Assembly (NCBI RefSeq): GCF_001264245.1
Contig: NZ_CP011339.1
Coordinates: 5,394,001-5,458,000 of the forward strand
Source of the DNA: Microcystis panniformis FACHB-1757
GTDB lineage: Bacteria > Cyanobacteriota > Cyanobacteriia > Cyanobacteriales > Microcystaceae
DNA: 64,000 nucleotides
Direction: 5' to 3'
Shown here: in pieces, positions 1-10,131 of the stretch
Layout: every line of letters begins with the position of its first letter
Numbering within the stretch: the stretch's first letter is position 1
The notes under the pieces: model-generated
The model's database searches: none
Told to the model about the DNA's origin: nothing
The model's input: only the letters and a program-made list of their open reading frames with translations
Translations under genes and position numbers: made by a program

Positions 1-1
1 C

Positions 2-49
2 CGCATCGGCATCCCCAAAGTTGATCAACCTCGCTTTGTTTTAAGGTAG
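2..49 (+). CDS. C-terminal tail of an upstream gene (partial)
   Basis: The first bases read in one frame as an open tail of 15 codons ending PRFVLR and a TAG stop at 47-49. A hairpin followed by T residues begins exactly at this stop, as expected for the end of a + strand gene. The tail is too short to name the protein. It could also be chance, since short open frames are common. Confidence 0.4.
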   Translation, partial: RIGIPKVDQPRFVLR

Positions 50-71
50 GCTAAGGCCTGCCTTACTTTTT
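43..71 (+). terminator. Rho-independent-type terminator
   Basis: A 9-bp stem (43-51 with 56-64, one G-T pair) with a TAAG loop is followed by a T-rich run. It separates the upstream gene tail from the ATP synthase pair. Confidence 0.6.
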
Positions 72-275
72 ATCGGTGATCAGCAACCAGTAAGCAGAAA
101 ATTGCCATTTAATACCGATCACCGCTCAGACTCGGAAAACTCAAATCGGATCACTGGTGACTGATAACTGATCTGATCCCCTAGCGTGATAAGCTGAGTA
201 TTGGCTAATTTTACAAAAAATTAAGACTTTCCCCTTGTGGGAGTTATCAGCTAAAACCCAGAGTAGACATAAACA

Positions 276-1724
<1,449 letters not shown>

Positions 1725-1735
1725 TTAAAAGTCAG

Positions 1736-1760
1736 TAGTAACCGCTAAACGCGGTTACTA
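1736..1760 (+). promoter_or_regulatory. Perfect intercistronic hairpin between beta and epsilon
   Basis: A perfect 10-bp stem (1736-1745 with 1751-1760) with a TAAAC loop lies between the two ATP synthase genes. It has no T tract, so it is more likely an RNA processing or stability element, or a partial attenuator that sets subunit ratio, than a full terminator. Confidence 0.55.
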
Positions 1761-1798
1761 AACCCAGAAATCTGCCAAAATTATCGTTATTATCACCA

Positions 1799-2215
1799 AT
1801 GAGCATTACAGTACGGGTTATTACACCCGATCGCATTGTCTGGGATAACGTGGCCGAAGAAGTAATCCTACCCAGTTCCACGGGACAATTAGGTATTCTT
1901 AGCGGTCACGCTCCTTTATTAACTGCCCTGAATATTGGCGTAATGCGAATTCGACCGGGGAAAGACTGGGAAAATATCGCGGTTTTGGGCGGTTTTGCCG
2001 AAGTCGAAAATAATGAGATCAAAGTCCTCGTTAATGGGGCGGAATTAGGCTCAAAAATCGATAAAGAAAAAGCTCGCGCCGAATACGAACAGGCCCAAAC
2101 CCGTCTCGATGAAGTCAGTAAAGGGGATGACCGTCGCAAAACTATCCAAGCGCAACAATCATGGCGCAAAGCACGCGCTAGATACCAGGCCGCAGGCGGT
2201 TTAGTATCGGTTTAA
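1799..2215 (+). CDS. atpC: F1F0 ATP synthase subunit epsilon
   Basis: The epsilon subunit forms part of the central stalk and inhibits ATP hydrolysis. The 138-residue protein has the typical N-terminal beta-sandwich (opening SITVRVITPDRIVWD, with the SSTGQLGILSGHAPLLTAL signature) and a C-terminal helical hairpin rich in K, E and R. It is the second gene of the beta/epsilon pair and ends 30 bp before a terminator hairpin. The chloroplast-style symbol is atpE. Confidence 0.98.
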   Translation: MSITVRVITPDRIVWDNVAEEVILPSSTGQLGILSGHAPLLTALNIGVMRIRPGKDWENIAVLGGFAEVENNEIKVLVNGAELGSKIDKEKARAEYEQAQTRLDEVSKGDDRRKTIQAQQSWRKARARYQAAGGLVSV

Positions 2216-2245
2216 ACCAAGCCAAATCACATTAAATTAAAGCAA

Positions 2246-2283
2246 AATCGGGCGGGTTTATATAAACCTACCCGATTCTTTTT
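2246..2283 (+). terminator. Terminator of the atpD-atpC pair
   Basis: AATCGGGCGGGTTT pairs with AAACCTACCCGATT around a short AT-rich loop and is followed by CTTTTTT. The hairpin is immediately downstream of atpC. Confidence 0.8.
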
Positions 2284-2329
2284 CAGTGATCAGTGATCAG
2301 TGATCAGTGATCAGTGATCAGTTATCAGT
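2284..2329. repeat. Heptamer tandem repeat (AGTGATC-type)
   Basis: About six head-to-tail copies of a 7-bp unit (CAGTGAT/CAGTTAT). The same family occurs at 12111-12146 and 23087-23169, and as single units at about 150-175 and 33693-33725. It matches the short tandemly repeated repetitive sequences of cyanobacterial intergenic regions. Confidence 0.85.
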
Positions 2330-2425
2330 AGGTTGGGTTGAAGCATGAAACCCAACGCCCGATTATGTTACGCTACCGCTAACCCATCCTACAAATAATT
2401 GTGCCTCCCTACTTATTGAGAAGTT
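2330..2425 (-). repeat. Dispersed about 95-bp repeat, copy 1
   Basis: This stretch is the near-exact reverse complement of 35753-35866 (shared blocks include TTGGGTTTCATGCTTCAAC and GGAGGCACAATTATTTGTAG). Part of the interior is semi-palindromic. It carries no ORF and is probably a non-autonomous mobile or REP-like element. The rest of the 2216-2525 gap holds only the terminator and heptamer repeats. Confidence 0.7.
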
Positions 2426-2525
2426 GCTGTTCTCCTACTGCTCGGTGATCACTGAAAAAGTTTCCTGTTTTCCGTTGCCTAAAACTGGAGATTTTGTCGC
2501 TCCCCATTAAGATAACTGCTATAAA

Positions 2526-2849
2526 TTAATTGCTACCACTAAAAACAACTTCGGGGAATTTTAACTGTGCATCGGCCATGGGGATTTGTCGGCCTTGATT
2601 GCGTAACTCTTGCCAAAAATTAATTACTTCTGTGGCTTTGTTGAGAACATCGACGCGATCGGACTCATCAATCCAGTGTTTTGCTTCTAACTCCTCTTGC
2701 AGTTGTTGCCAAGCATCATGACGCGGCCAGAAAAAATAAGCGGTGAGGGGGCTAGTTCCTTTGCCGACCACCTGATCCACAGCGATCGCTACGTTCTGAT
2801 CTAACCACAATACTTTTAAAATAAACTTTGATTCGGAACTGACTGTCAT
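2526..2849 (-). CDS. ycf65: PSRP-3 / Ycf65 30S ribosomal protein
   Basis: This small protein (107 residues) belongs to the plastid-specific ribosomal protein 3 family, also found in cyanobacteria and red-algal plastids, where it binds the 30S subunit. The family core is visible: FILKVLWLDQNVAIAVDQ, KGTSPLTAYFFWPRHDAW and ATEVINFWQELR. The start is the ATG at 2849, and it is divergent from mutT. It is a single-gene unit whose upstream region is shared with the Nudix gene. Confidence 0.92.
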   Translation of the reverse strand: MTVSSESKFILKVLWLDQNVAIAVDQVVGKGTSPLTAYFFWPRHDAWQQLQEELEAKHWIDESDRVDVLNKATEVINFWQELRNQGRQIPMADAQLKFPEVVFSGSN

Positions 2850-2952
2850 TGTTAATCGTTAATCGTACAATTCTCGATCATATCATCTTTTGACTCAATT
2901 TTCCGCAGTCAGTTTTTAACTATTTTTTCCGATTTTTTCGCTAATAACCGCT

Positions 2953-3375
2953 ATGATTCCAGAAACAGACTCTTTACCCTGTAAACAAATCGGTGTGGCC
3001 GTAATTAGAGATGATCGAGATTTAATTTTAATCGATCGCCGTCTAGCCAAGGGACTCTTGGGCGGTTTTTGGGAATTCCCCGGTGGCAAAATCGAAGGCA
3101 ATGAAACGGTACAGGAATGTATTAAACGGGAGGTATTAGAAGAAATTGGCATTGAAATCGCAGTGGATAGTCATTTAATCACCATCGATCACACCTATAG
3201 TCATTTTCGGGTTAATCTACAAGTATATAACTGTCGTTATCTCAGCGGCCAAGCAAGAGCGATCGAATGTGAAGAAATCCGCTGGGTAACTATCGAGGAA
3301 CTAGATCATTACACTTTCCCCGCGGCCAATCAAGAGATTATCAGAGCCTTAAAAGACATGGTAAACTCGAAATGA
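2953..3375 (+). CDS. mutT: Nudix hydrolase, MutT-like (8-oxo-dGTP diphosphatase type)
   Basis: This enzyme hydrolyses nucleoside diphosphate-X compounds; MutT members clear oxidised dGTP. The Nudix box is intact at residues 45-67: GGKIEGNETVQE followed by REVLEEIGI, matching G-x5-E-x7-REUXEEXGU. The 140-residue length and the N-terminal VAVIRDDRDLILIDRR strand fit MutT. Its stop codon overlaps a possible ATG of the next gene (ATGA at 3372-3375), suggesting translational coupling. The substrate is inferred from the family, not shown. Confidence 0.88.
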   Translation: MIPETDSLPCKQIGVAVIRDDRDLILIDRRLAKGLLGGFWEFPGGKIEGNETVQECIKREVLEEIGIEIAVDSHLITIDHTYSHFRVNLQVYNCRYLSGQARAIECEEIRWVTIEELDHYTFPAANQEIIRALKDMVNSK

Positions 3376-3398
3376 TTGCTGCTAATCGTCGAGTAATT

Positions 3399-3635
3399 AT
3401 GCTTAATCCTTCTATTCGTCAAGAACCCCGCTATGAACCGGCCGCGGTTATTCCCCTAAAAAAAGACGCTTCCATTGTCGAGTGGTTAGAAAAAAATAAT
3501 CGCATGATTCCCCGGGATAAAATCGCCGAACCAGATCTCACTCTCGAAGAAGATGTGGAACTATCTGAACTCATGGATGTCGATGATATCGGTTATGATG
3601 ACGACGAAGATGAATTAGTCTTAGATGAAGATTAA
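3399..3635 (+). CDS. DUF3134-like small acidic protein
   Basis: This is a small cyanobacterial protein of unknown function. The N-terminal half (NPSIRQEPRYEPAAVIPLK, then SIVEWLE) resembles the DUF3134 family, and the C-terminus is very acidic (DDIGYDDDEDELVLDED). The ATG at 3399 gives the family-like start MLNPSIRQ. An upstream in-frame ATG at 3372 overlaps the mutT stop and would add nine residues. It probably sits in one transcript with mutT. Function is unknown. Confidence 0.75.
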   Translation: MLNPSIRQEPRYEPAAVIPLKKDASIVEWLEKNNRMIPRDKIAEPDLTLEEDVELSELMDVDDIGYDDDEDELVLDED

Positions 3636-3680
3636 TCCCGTCTTCTTTGGCAAATTTTCCCCTTATCTGACGCTTTAGTC

Positions 3681-4748
3681 GTGAACGCTAACATTTTTTC
3701 CGCCCCTATCTTTAAAAAACCCACTGGAACCCATCTCCTGATTCTACTAACGGGATTACTATTTCTGTTAGTAGTTTTTTTTCAGTCCACTAATTCCCTG
3801 TTAATCCCCCTGATGGCCACAACGTTAATCAGTGCTGGTCTTGGTTGTCAAGTAGTACCGATGCTGCGGCGCTTGAAAATGGGTCAGATCATGCGCGAAG
3901 ATGGACCCCAGGCTCATTTAAAGAAAGCAGGAACCCCAACCATGGGAGGCAGCTTTTTTGTGCCAGTAGCCCTTATTTTCGCTTTAATCTGGTCTAAATT
4001 TACTCCTAATGTGGTGGCGGTTGCTTTGCTGACTTTTGCTTACATGGGTATCGGTTGGTTAGATGATTGGCAAATTCTGCGTTATAAGTCGAATAAAGGC
4101 CTATCTCCCCGGATGAAGTTAATTTTACAGATAACGGGGGCGGTGCTTTTTTGCCTCTGGATGTTGGTCAATCAGGTGAGTACCGATATCACCCTTTGGG
4201 GTCGATTAGTCATTCCTTTGGGCTTTTTCTTCTGGATTTTGGCGGGATTTGTCCTGGTGGCTGAAAGTAACGCCACTAATCTCACCGATGGGGTGGATGG
4301 ATTAGCGGGGGGAACAGGTGCGATCGCTTTTTTGGGTTTAGCCATTATTATCGCTCCTAGTCATCCAGATTTGGCGATTTTCTGCACTTGTTTTGCTGGT
4401 GCTTGTCTAGGCTTCATTTTTCATAACCGCAACCCCGCTAAAGTGTTCATGGGTGATACGGGTTCCCTCGCTTTGGGAGGTGCTTTAGCTGCAGTGGGTT
4501 TAATTACTGGACATCTCTGGGGATTATTTTTAATTAGTGGTCTCTTCTTTCTGGAATCTCTTTCGGTAATCGCTCAGGTTATCTATTATAAAGCGACAAA
4601 AGGACCCGATGGCAAGGGCAAAAGATTATTAAAAATGGCTCCTTTTCATCATCATTTAGAATTAAGTGGTTGGACGGAAACGAAGATTGTGGGAGCTTTT
4701 TATCTGGTTAATGCGCTTTTAGTTGTCTTGGCTATTTGGACCAGTTAA
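3681..4748 (+). CDS. mraY: Phospho-N-acetylmuramoyl-pentapeptide-transferase
   Basis: MraY transfers phospho-MurNAc-pentapeptide from UDP to undecaprenyl phosphate, making lipid I at the inner membrane in peptidoglycan synthesis. The 355-residue protein has about ten hydrophobic segments. Conserved motifs seen are the cytoplasmic loop EDGPQAHLKKAGTPTMGG, the LDDW aspartates, ESNATNLTDGVDGLAGG, FMGDTGSLALGG near residue 257 and MAPFHHHLELSGW near residue 322. The start is GTG at 3681. Its stop abuts the stop of the convergent sufA-like gene with no gap. Confidence 0.97.
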   Translation: MNANIFSAPIFKKPTGTHLLILLTGLLFLLVVFFQSTNSLLIPLMATTLISAGLGCQVVPMLRRLKMGQIMREDGPQAHLKKAGTPTMGGSFFVPVALIFALIWSKFTPNVVAVALLTFAYMGIGWLDDWQILRYKSNKGLSPRMKLILQITGAVLFCLWMLVNQVSTDITLWGRLVIPLGFFFWILAGFVLVAESNATNLTDGVDGLAGGTGAIAFLGLAIIIAPSHPDLAIFCTCFAGACLGFIFHNRNPAKVFMGDTGSLALGGALAAVGLITGHLWGLFLISGLFFLESLSVIAQVIYYKATKGPDGKGKRLLKMAPFHHHLELSGWTETKIVGAFYLVNALLVVLAIWTS

Positions 4749-5072
4749 CTAAGCACTAAAGGAAAGACCACAACCGCAGGTATTTTGGGTGTTGGCATTG
4801 GTAAAACGGAAACCACCACCCATGAGATCTTCTGAATAGTCTAATTTTAAAATTTGTAGGTAGCGATCGCTGTCAGGATCAACTAAAATATTAATACCCT
4901 GACTTTGATAAAAGCGATCGTTTTCTGCCGCAATAGGGGTTAATTCGAGATGGTAGTGAAGTCCCGAACAACCACCGTTTTTTACGGCCAAACGCAGATA
5001 GGAACCAGTCAGACGACGGCTTTGACTCCAACGTTCAATTTCTCTAGCGGCGGCGGGACTTAATTCGATCAT
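4749..5072 (-). CDS. HesB/IscA/SufA-family Fe-S assembly protein
   Basis: This is an A-type iron-sulfur carrier. The three conserved cysteines are C35 (GGCSG) and C99/C101 (NTCGCG) near the C-terminus; the family uses these to hold and pass on Fe-S clusters. The length of 107 residues is typical. The segment FTNAN before the last cysteines is characteristic. It converges with mraY with adjoining stop codons. IscA or SufA cannot be separated from sequence alone. Confidence 0.93.
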   Translation of the reverse strand: MIELSPAAAREIERWSQSRRLTGSYLRLAVKNGGCSGLHYHLELTPIAAENDRFYQSQGINILVDPDSDRYLQILKLDYSEDLMGGGFRFTNANTQNTCGCGLSFSA

Positions 5073-5197
5073 TGTTTTTGAGACTATTGTAATAATAATA
5101 TCAAGTTATTGTGAAGTTATGCGATAGTTGTTGTCCAACTTTATGTTAAGAAATATGTGACTAATAAATGGCGGGGGTAGCTGACAATTTTTAAGAC

Positions 5198-5230
5198 AGA
5201 AAACGGGTTTCTCCGAGAAACCCGTTTTCT
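5198..5230. terminator. Perfect palindrome, family A (copy 1), terminator position
   Basis: Perfect 15-bp arms (AGAAAACGGGTTTCT and its complement) surround a 3-base loop, just after the stop of the minus-strand giant gene. The same palindrome recurs at 10083-10115, 13860-13904 and 15017-15049, so it is also a dispersed repeat. Confidence 0.75.
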
Positions 5231-5245
5231 AGGTGACTTAGAAAC

Positions 5246-8200
5246 TTAGATAAAGAAATTACCCACTGGAATGTTCCCTAAAGCTGGCAAAGTACCAGTA
5301 AATCCGGTGATATTTATTAATAAATCATTGCTGGATTGGAAGCCAGCCGCGCTATCATTAATAACGAGGTAAGTTCCAGCTATTGCACCGGTTGTTACCT
5401 GCACTAAGGCGGCACTATTAACCGCTAATCCTTGATTACCTGTAGTGGCTCCATTGGCATCAGTAAATACCTGATTGATTAAATTCTGTAAAGTGGTGAC
5501 AGTGCTATTAGCAGCACGACTGAAATTGCTAGGCGCACTGATAGCGTTTCCAGCTTGAGTTAATAAGTCAATTTTATCACTATTGATGGCAAAATCTGTG
5601 ATACGATCCCTTGTTGATATGGTAGATTGACCAAATTGGAAGATGAAAGTATCTGCACCATTACCACCGGTTAAAGTATCAGCACCGTTAGCGCCATTGA
5701 TTTGATTAATACCACTATTTCCGGTGATTTTATTGTTACCAGCGTTACCCGTACCATTAACATTATTACTGCTAATTAGTCTGAGGTTTTCCACATTGTT
5801 GGGTAAGGTGCGAGTAAGACTGCTTTGCCAAGTATCAGTAATGATAACTTCTCCTATTCCTCCTTCGGGATTGATGGTAGCATTAACCGGATTGGAGAGG
5901 GTGACGGTGAAGACTTCATCAGGTTCATTGAGGTTATCATTGAGGAGGGGAATGCTAATAGTAGCGGTGGCAGTATTAGGTGCAATGGTGATAGTTCCAG
6001 TTTTGCTAGTGTAATCTACATTGGCGGTAGCATCAATGGGTCCAGTGGTATAGTTGAAGGTAATTGGTTGTGAATTGGGGTTATCAACTGTGACGGTGAG
6101 GATGGCATTATTATCTTTACCTTCCACTACGGTGATATTATTGATGGAGAGTTTGGAGAAATCGTCATTAGTAATCGTCCCGGTAACTGCGGTGGTCGTA
6201 CCTATTGTATAACCAGTCCCAGAAGCGAGGGTTAAAATAACAGTTTCATTACTTTCAGCAGTTGTGTCAGGAGTTGGGTCAACGATTACAGTCGCAGTCG
6301 CTGAATTAGCAGCAAAGGTGACTGTATTGGTAGTCCCTGTACGAGTATAGTCGGTATTAAGAGTAGCTGTCCCTCCCAGGGTGTAATTGACTGTTAAAGC
6401 ATTTGTTGTTACACCACTACGGGTGAAGGTATAAATGAGATTAGCTGTCCCATCTTCATTGACACTACTGGGAGAGACAGCAAGAGTAACAGTTTGTGGA
6501 TTGGTAAACTCACTCACATCAATAATTTGCAATCCGCCTGCACCAGGAGAGTTTGATCCGGCGGCATAAGCATAATTACCAACTACTTGCACATCACGGA
6601 CTATATACGCATATGACAAAGGAGAGTAAAAGTTTTTATAATTACCTTTGATAGTGGGATTAGTAGGGTTGCTGATGTCGATGATTTGTAGTCCATAACC
6701 CCCCCAACCCCCCGACTGGGCAGCTAGATATGCGTAGTTACCGATTACTTGCACATTAGCAGCATGGCCAGAACTATAATAATTGCCTTTTAATATGGGG
6801 TTGGTGGGATTGCTGATGTCGATGATTTGCAATCCTGAATCCCAATCAGCTACATAAGCATAGTTACCGACTATTTGCACACCAAAAGCATAAGAAGTAT
6901 CATAACTGCCTTTTAAGATGGGATTAGTGGGATTGCTAATGTCGATAATTTTCAGTCCCGACTCTCCATCAGCTAGATATGCGTAATTTCCTACTACCTG
7001 TAAACCAAAAGCAGGGTCATAATCATCATCATAACTGCCTTTTAATGTGGGGTTGGTGGGATTGCTGATGTCGATGATTTGCAGTGATGAAGCCCCATTA
7101 TTAACCAGATATGCGTAATTTCCAACTACTTGCACACCAAGAACCGCACCAAAATTAGCATAATTGCCGATGAAAGTGGGATTACTAGGGTTACTGATGT
7201 CGATGATTTGTAGTCCTGAACTCCCATCAGCTATATAAGCGTAATTCCCCACTACTTCGACACCATAAGCAGCGTCAGTATCATAATTGCCTTTGAAAAT
7301 GGGGTTAGTGGGGTTGCTAATGTCGATAATTTGCAGTCCTGAAGTCCAATCAGCCAAATATGCGTAATTCCCAACTACTTTCAAATCCCAAACCCATCCG
7401 GGAGTATCATATTTGCTGATGAAAGTGGGGGTAGGGGGGTTGATATCGTCATTAATTGTTCCCGTCACTGTGGTGGTTGTCCCCACTGTATAACCAGTCC
7501 CCGAAGCGAGGGTTAAAGTTACAGTTTCATCCGGGTCAGCTATATTATCTACTGTCGGGTCAATTGTTACGGTAGCATTATTAGCATTAGCGGCGAAAGT
7601 CACTGTCCCTGTTGTCCCATTAAAACTCGCTGCACCAGTTTGGGTGTAGTCTGTATTAAGGGTAGCTGTCCCCCCAACTGTATAGTTAACTGTCAAAGCA
7701 TTGGTTGTTACACCCTCGCGGTAGAAGAAGTAAGCTAAGTTGGTTGTCCCATCTTCGGTAACAAGACTAGGAGAAACCTGAAGAGTAACACGGGTATCAT
7801 CATTGAGAATCGTCCCCGTCACTGGAGTAGTTGTCCCAACTGTATAGTCAGTCCCAGAAGTGAGGGTTAAGCTGACGGTTTCGTCATCTTCAACTGTGGT
7901 ATCTGCTGTGGGGTCAATTGTTACAGTTGCAGTCGCAGAATTAGCAGCAAAAGTCACTGTTCCTGTTTCATTTGAGTAATTTGGGAAACTGGCTGCACCA
8001 GTTTGACTGTAATCTGTATTAAAGATGGCTGTTTTCCACCAGGCTGTATCATCGACTGTTGTAAAATTGACCGTCAAAGGATTGGTTGTGTCTCCTGTGC
8101 GGGTGAAAGTGTAAACTAAATTAGTTGTTCCATCTTCGGTAACACTGGTGGTAGAGACTGCTAAGGTGACACTTGGTAAAGGCGATGGGTTATTGAAGCC

Positions 8201-9607
8201 ACTTACATCAATAATCTTTAAACCGTCAAAATAATCAGCTAGATATGCGTAATTCCCCACTACTTCCACACCATAAGCAACGGTAGAAAAATCATCGTAA
8301 TAGTCGATGAGAGTGGGGTTAGTCGGGTTGCTAATGTCAATGATTTTCAGTCCTGCCATATCATCAGTTACATAAGCGTAATTTCCCACTACTTCCACAT
8401 CATAAGCAGCGTTGTTAGTATCATAATTGCCAATGAAAATGGGGTTGGTAGGGTTGCTGATGTCGATAATTTGCAGTCCTCCATCCCAACCATCAGCTAC
8501 ATAAGCGTAGTTGCCTACTACTTCCACATCACTAGCAATGCCAGGAGTATCATAATTACCTTTCAGAGTGGGGTTTTCCGGGTTACTGACATCGATAATT
8601 TGCAGTCCTGACTCATAATCAGCTACATAAGCGTAATTACCGATTACTTGGACTTCCAAAGCTTGACCAGAAGTATCATAATTGCCGATGAGAGTGGGGT
8701 TGCTTGGATTGCTGATGTCGATGATTGTCAGTCCTTGATAATAACTAGCTACATAAGCGTAGTTTCCCACTACCTCCAGCCCATAACCCAAACCAAAACC
8801 AGAATAATTGCCTGTCAGAGTGGGGTTGCTTGGATTGCTGATGTCGATGATTTGCAGTCCTGAATAATAATCAGCCAAATATGCGTAATTGCCGACTATT
8901 TGCACATCCATAGCGAAGCCAGAAGTATCATAATTGCCGATGAGAGTGGGGTTAGTAGGGTTGCTGATGTCGATAATTTGCAGCCCTAAACTAAAATCAG
9001 CTACATAAGCATAGCTCCCCACTACTTTCACATCCATAGCGAAGCCAGGAGTATCATAATTACCCACTAAAGAAAGAGCAAATACTCCCTCATAAGTCGC
9101 TAAAGTCTCCCCACCAAACGCCAAGGAAATATTCAAATCTTGCTCACTTTCAGCGCGAGAAACTATTACCTCTAACTCCCAACTTCCTCCCCCTCGACTA
9201 CTTCCCGTAGGTGTCGCTGAAGCCATCACCGTCGCACCCGTCAACTGATGCAACTTCTCAATAAATTCTTCTCCTGCATCTCCCGCCGCGACCTGACAAC
9301 CGTACAATAGAATACGATTAATCTTTGCCCAACTCTGTAACTGTTGGCGGTAATCGTAAATATTTGTTAAATTGAGTTGACAATTCCCTAAATATAAGCA
9401 TCCAGGCGCACCATGGGAAACCAGGTGAATGGTGGTAATCTGGGGATTTTGTTGTAAAAAAGCGGATATTTGTTCGATTCCGTCTTGATTGGCAGAGAGA
9501 ATAACGGTGGCGACTTCTGGAATTACTCCAGCTTGGAGACTTTGATAATCGGTGACACCAGCATCGAGGAAAACTACGGACTGGTTGAGATTAGTTTGGC
9601 GAGACAT
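5246..9607 (-). CDS. Giant DUF4347 / LVIVD / Calx-beta protein with RTX-like C-terminus
   Basis: A 1453-residue protein of the cyanobacterial DUF4347 group. Order: DUF4347 domain (about residues 10-170; opens VVFLDAGVTDYQSLQAGV and includes TTIHLVSHGAPG and ILLYGCQVAAG); seven LVIVD repeats of the form VVGNYAYVADxxxGLQIIDIS; two Calx-beta domains; seven more LVIVD repeats; two more Calx-beta domains; then a glycine/asparagine-rich RTX-like stretch (NGADTLTGGNGADTF). Two blocks of seven suggest two seven-bladed propellers. The C-terminus and lack of a signal peptide suggest type I secretion and Ca-dependent adhesion (inference). I chose the ATG at 9607 over 9652 because the family motif follows at once. 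Confidence 0.9.
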   Translation of the reverse strand: MSRQTNLNQSVVFLDAGVTDYQSLQAGVIPEVATVILSANQDGIEQISAFLQQNPQITTIHLVSHGAPGCLYLGNCQLNLTNIYDYRQQLQSWAKINRILLYGCQVAAGDAGEEFIEKLHQLTGATVMASATPTGSSRGGGSWELEVIVSRAESEQDLNISLAFGGETLATYEGVFALSLVGNYDTPGFAMDVKVVGSYAYVADFSLGLQIIDISNPTNPTLIGNYDTSGFAMDVQIVGNYAYLADYYSGLQIIDISNPSNPTLTGNYSGFGLGYGLEVVGNYAYVASYYQGLTIIDISNPSNPTLIGNYDTSGQALEVQVIGNYAYVADYESGLQIIDVSNPENPTLKGNYDTPGIASDVEVVGNYAYVADGWDGGLQIIDISNPTNPIFIGNYDTNNAAYDVEVVGNYAYVTDDMAGLKIIDISNPTNPTLIDYYDDFSTVAYGVEVVGNYAYLADYFDGLKIIDVSGFNNPSPLPSVTLAVSTTSVTEDGTTNLVYTFTRTGDTTNPLTVNFTTVDDTAWWKTAIFNTDYSQTGAASFPNYSNETGTVTFAANSATATVTIDPTADTTVEDDETVSLTLTSGTDYTVGTTTPVTGTILNDDTRVTLQVSPSLVTEDGTTNLAYFFYREGVTTNALTVNYTVGGTATLNTDYTQTGAASFNGTTGTVTFAANANNATVTIDPTVDNIADPDETVTLTLASGTGYTVGTTTTVTGTINDDINPPTPTFISKYDTPGWVWDLKVVGNYAYLADWTSGLQIIDISNPTNPIFKGNYDTDAAYGVEVVGNYAYIADGSSGLQIIDISNPSNPTFIGNYANFGAVLGVQVVGNYAYLVNNGASSLQIIDISNPTNPTLKGSYDDDYDPAFGLQVVGNYAYLADGESGLKIIDISNPTNPILKGSYDTSYAFGVQIVGNYAYVADWDSGLQIIDISNPTNPILKGNYYSSGHAANVQVIGNYAYLAAQSGGWGGYGLQIIDISNPTNPTIKGNYKNFYSPLSYAYIVRDVQVVGNYAYAAGSNSPGAGGLQIIDVSEFTNPQTVTLAVSPSSVNEDGTANLIYTFTRSGVTTNALTVNYTLGGTATLNTDYTRTGTTNTVTFAANSATATVIVDPTPDTTAESNETVILTLASGTGYTIGTTTAVTGTITNDDFSKLSINNITVVEGKDNNAILTVTVDNPNSQPITFNYTTGPIDATANVDYTSKTGTITIAPNTATATISIPLLNDNLNEPDEVFTVTLSNPVNATINPEGGIGEVIITDTWQSSLTRTLPNNVENLRLISSNNVNGTGNAGNNKITGNSGINQINGANGADTLTGGNGADTFIFQFGQSTISTRDRITDFAINSDKIDLLTQAGNAISAPSNFSRAANSTVTTLQNLINQVFTDANGATTGNQGLAVNSAALVQVTTGAIAGTYLVINDSAAGFQSSNDLLINITGFTGTLPALGNIPVGNFFI

Positions 9608-9809
9608 AATGCAAGGGTTCCTGGTAAGTGGTGTAGGGTGGACATTGCCCACAAGCTGCTTTAATATTATTTATTCAGTCGAGTCAGCCTGTTTTCCGCA
9701 ACCGCAGCCAGTCTAGGTTAGGCTTGAAGACTGTCAAACCATCAATTAATCGTTTCTACCATCTTGAGAGCGTTTTTTTCTACCGTCAATAGAATATAAA
9801 ATATGCTTA

Positions 9810-9825
9810 TTTTTTTTTTTTTTTT
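9810..9825. repeat. Run of 16 T
   Basis: A 16-base homopolymer lies about 200 bp upstream of the giant minus-strand gene (16 A on its sense strand). Such tracts are prone to slippage and could vary expression; this is inference. Confidence 0.9.
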
Positions 9826-9854
9826 CATCAGGTTTATTCATGAATCAGAGAAAA

Positions 9855-9992
9855 TCAAATTAAATTCGGTGCGGTTAAACCCTGATTTCTTGTATTATCC
9901 ACCTGATTAACTTGAACCAAGCCATCAGCTTGAGCAAAATTAAACAAACTATCGTAAACAGCAGAAAGGCTCGGCAAAAGAGAAGAAGTAAT
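9855..9992 (-). pseudogene. Remnant of a DUF4347-protein leader
   Basis: The minus strand reads TSSLLPSLSAVYDSLFNFAQ and onwards, closely matching the first 40 residues of the broken gene at 13478-13768, but the start codon is ATT instead of ATG and the frame stops after 45 codons. Homology continues upstream as DNA to about 10078. This is a decayed duplicate of the N-terminal leader and 5' region. The rest of 9653-10131 holds the T tract and a family A palindrome. Confidence 0.7.
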
Positions 9993-10082
9993 GACGTTAA
10001 CTGCAAAAGATTAATGCGACTATTTTGTGCAAACAATCGCCAATTTTTCAAGACTTCCATAACATAAATTAACATTATATAC

Positions 10083-10115
10083 AGAAAACGGGTTCCTTTG
10101 AGAAACCCGTTTTCT
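10083..10115. repeat. Palindrome family A, copy 2
   Basis: AGAAAACGGGTTCCT and AGAAACCCGTTTTCT arms with a TTG loop. It follows the minus-strand Rpn-like gene that ends at 10132, so it may serve as its terminator. Confidence 0.7.
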
Positions 10116-10131
10116 AGATATTAGGACAAGA

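Noticed and set aside
9875..10075. 66-codon hydrophobic minus-strand open frame
   Set aside because: It is the wrong frame of the duplicated DUF4347 leader; the hydrophobicity comes from the frame shift.
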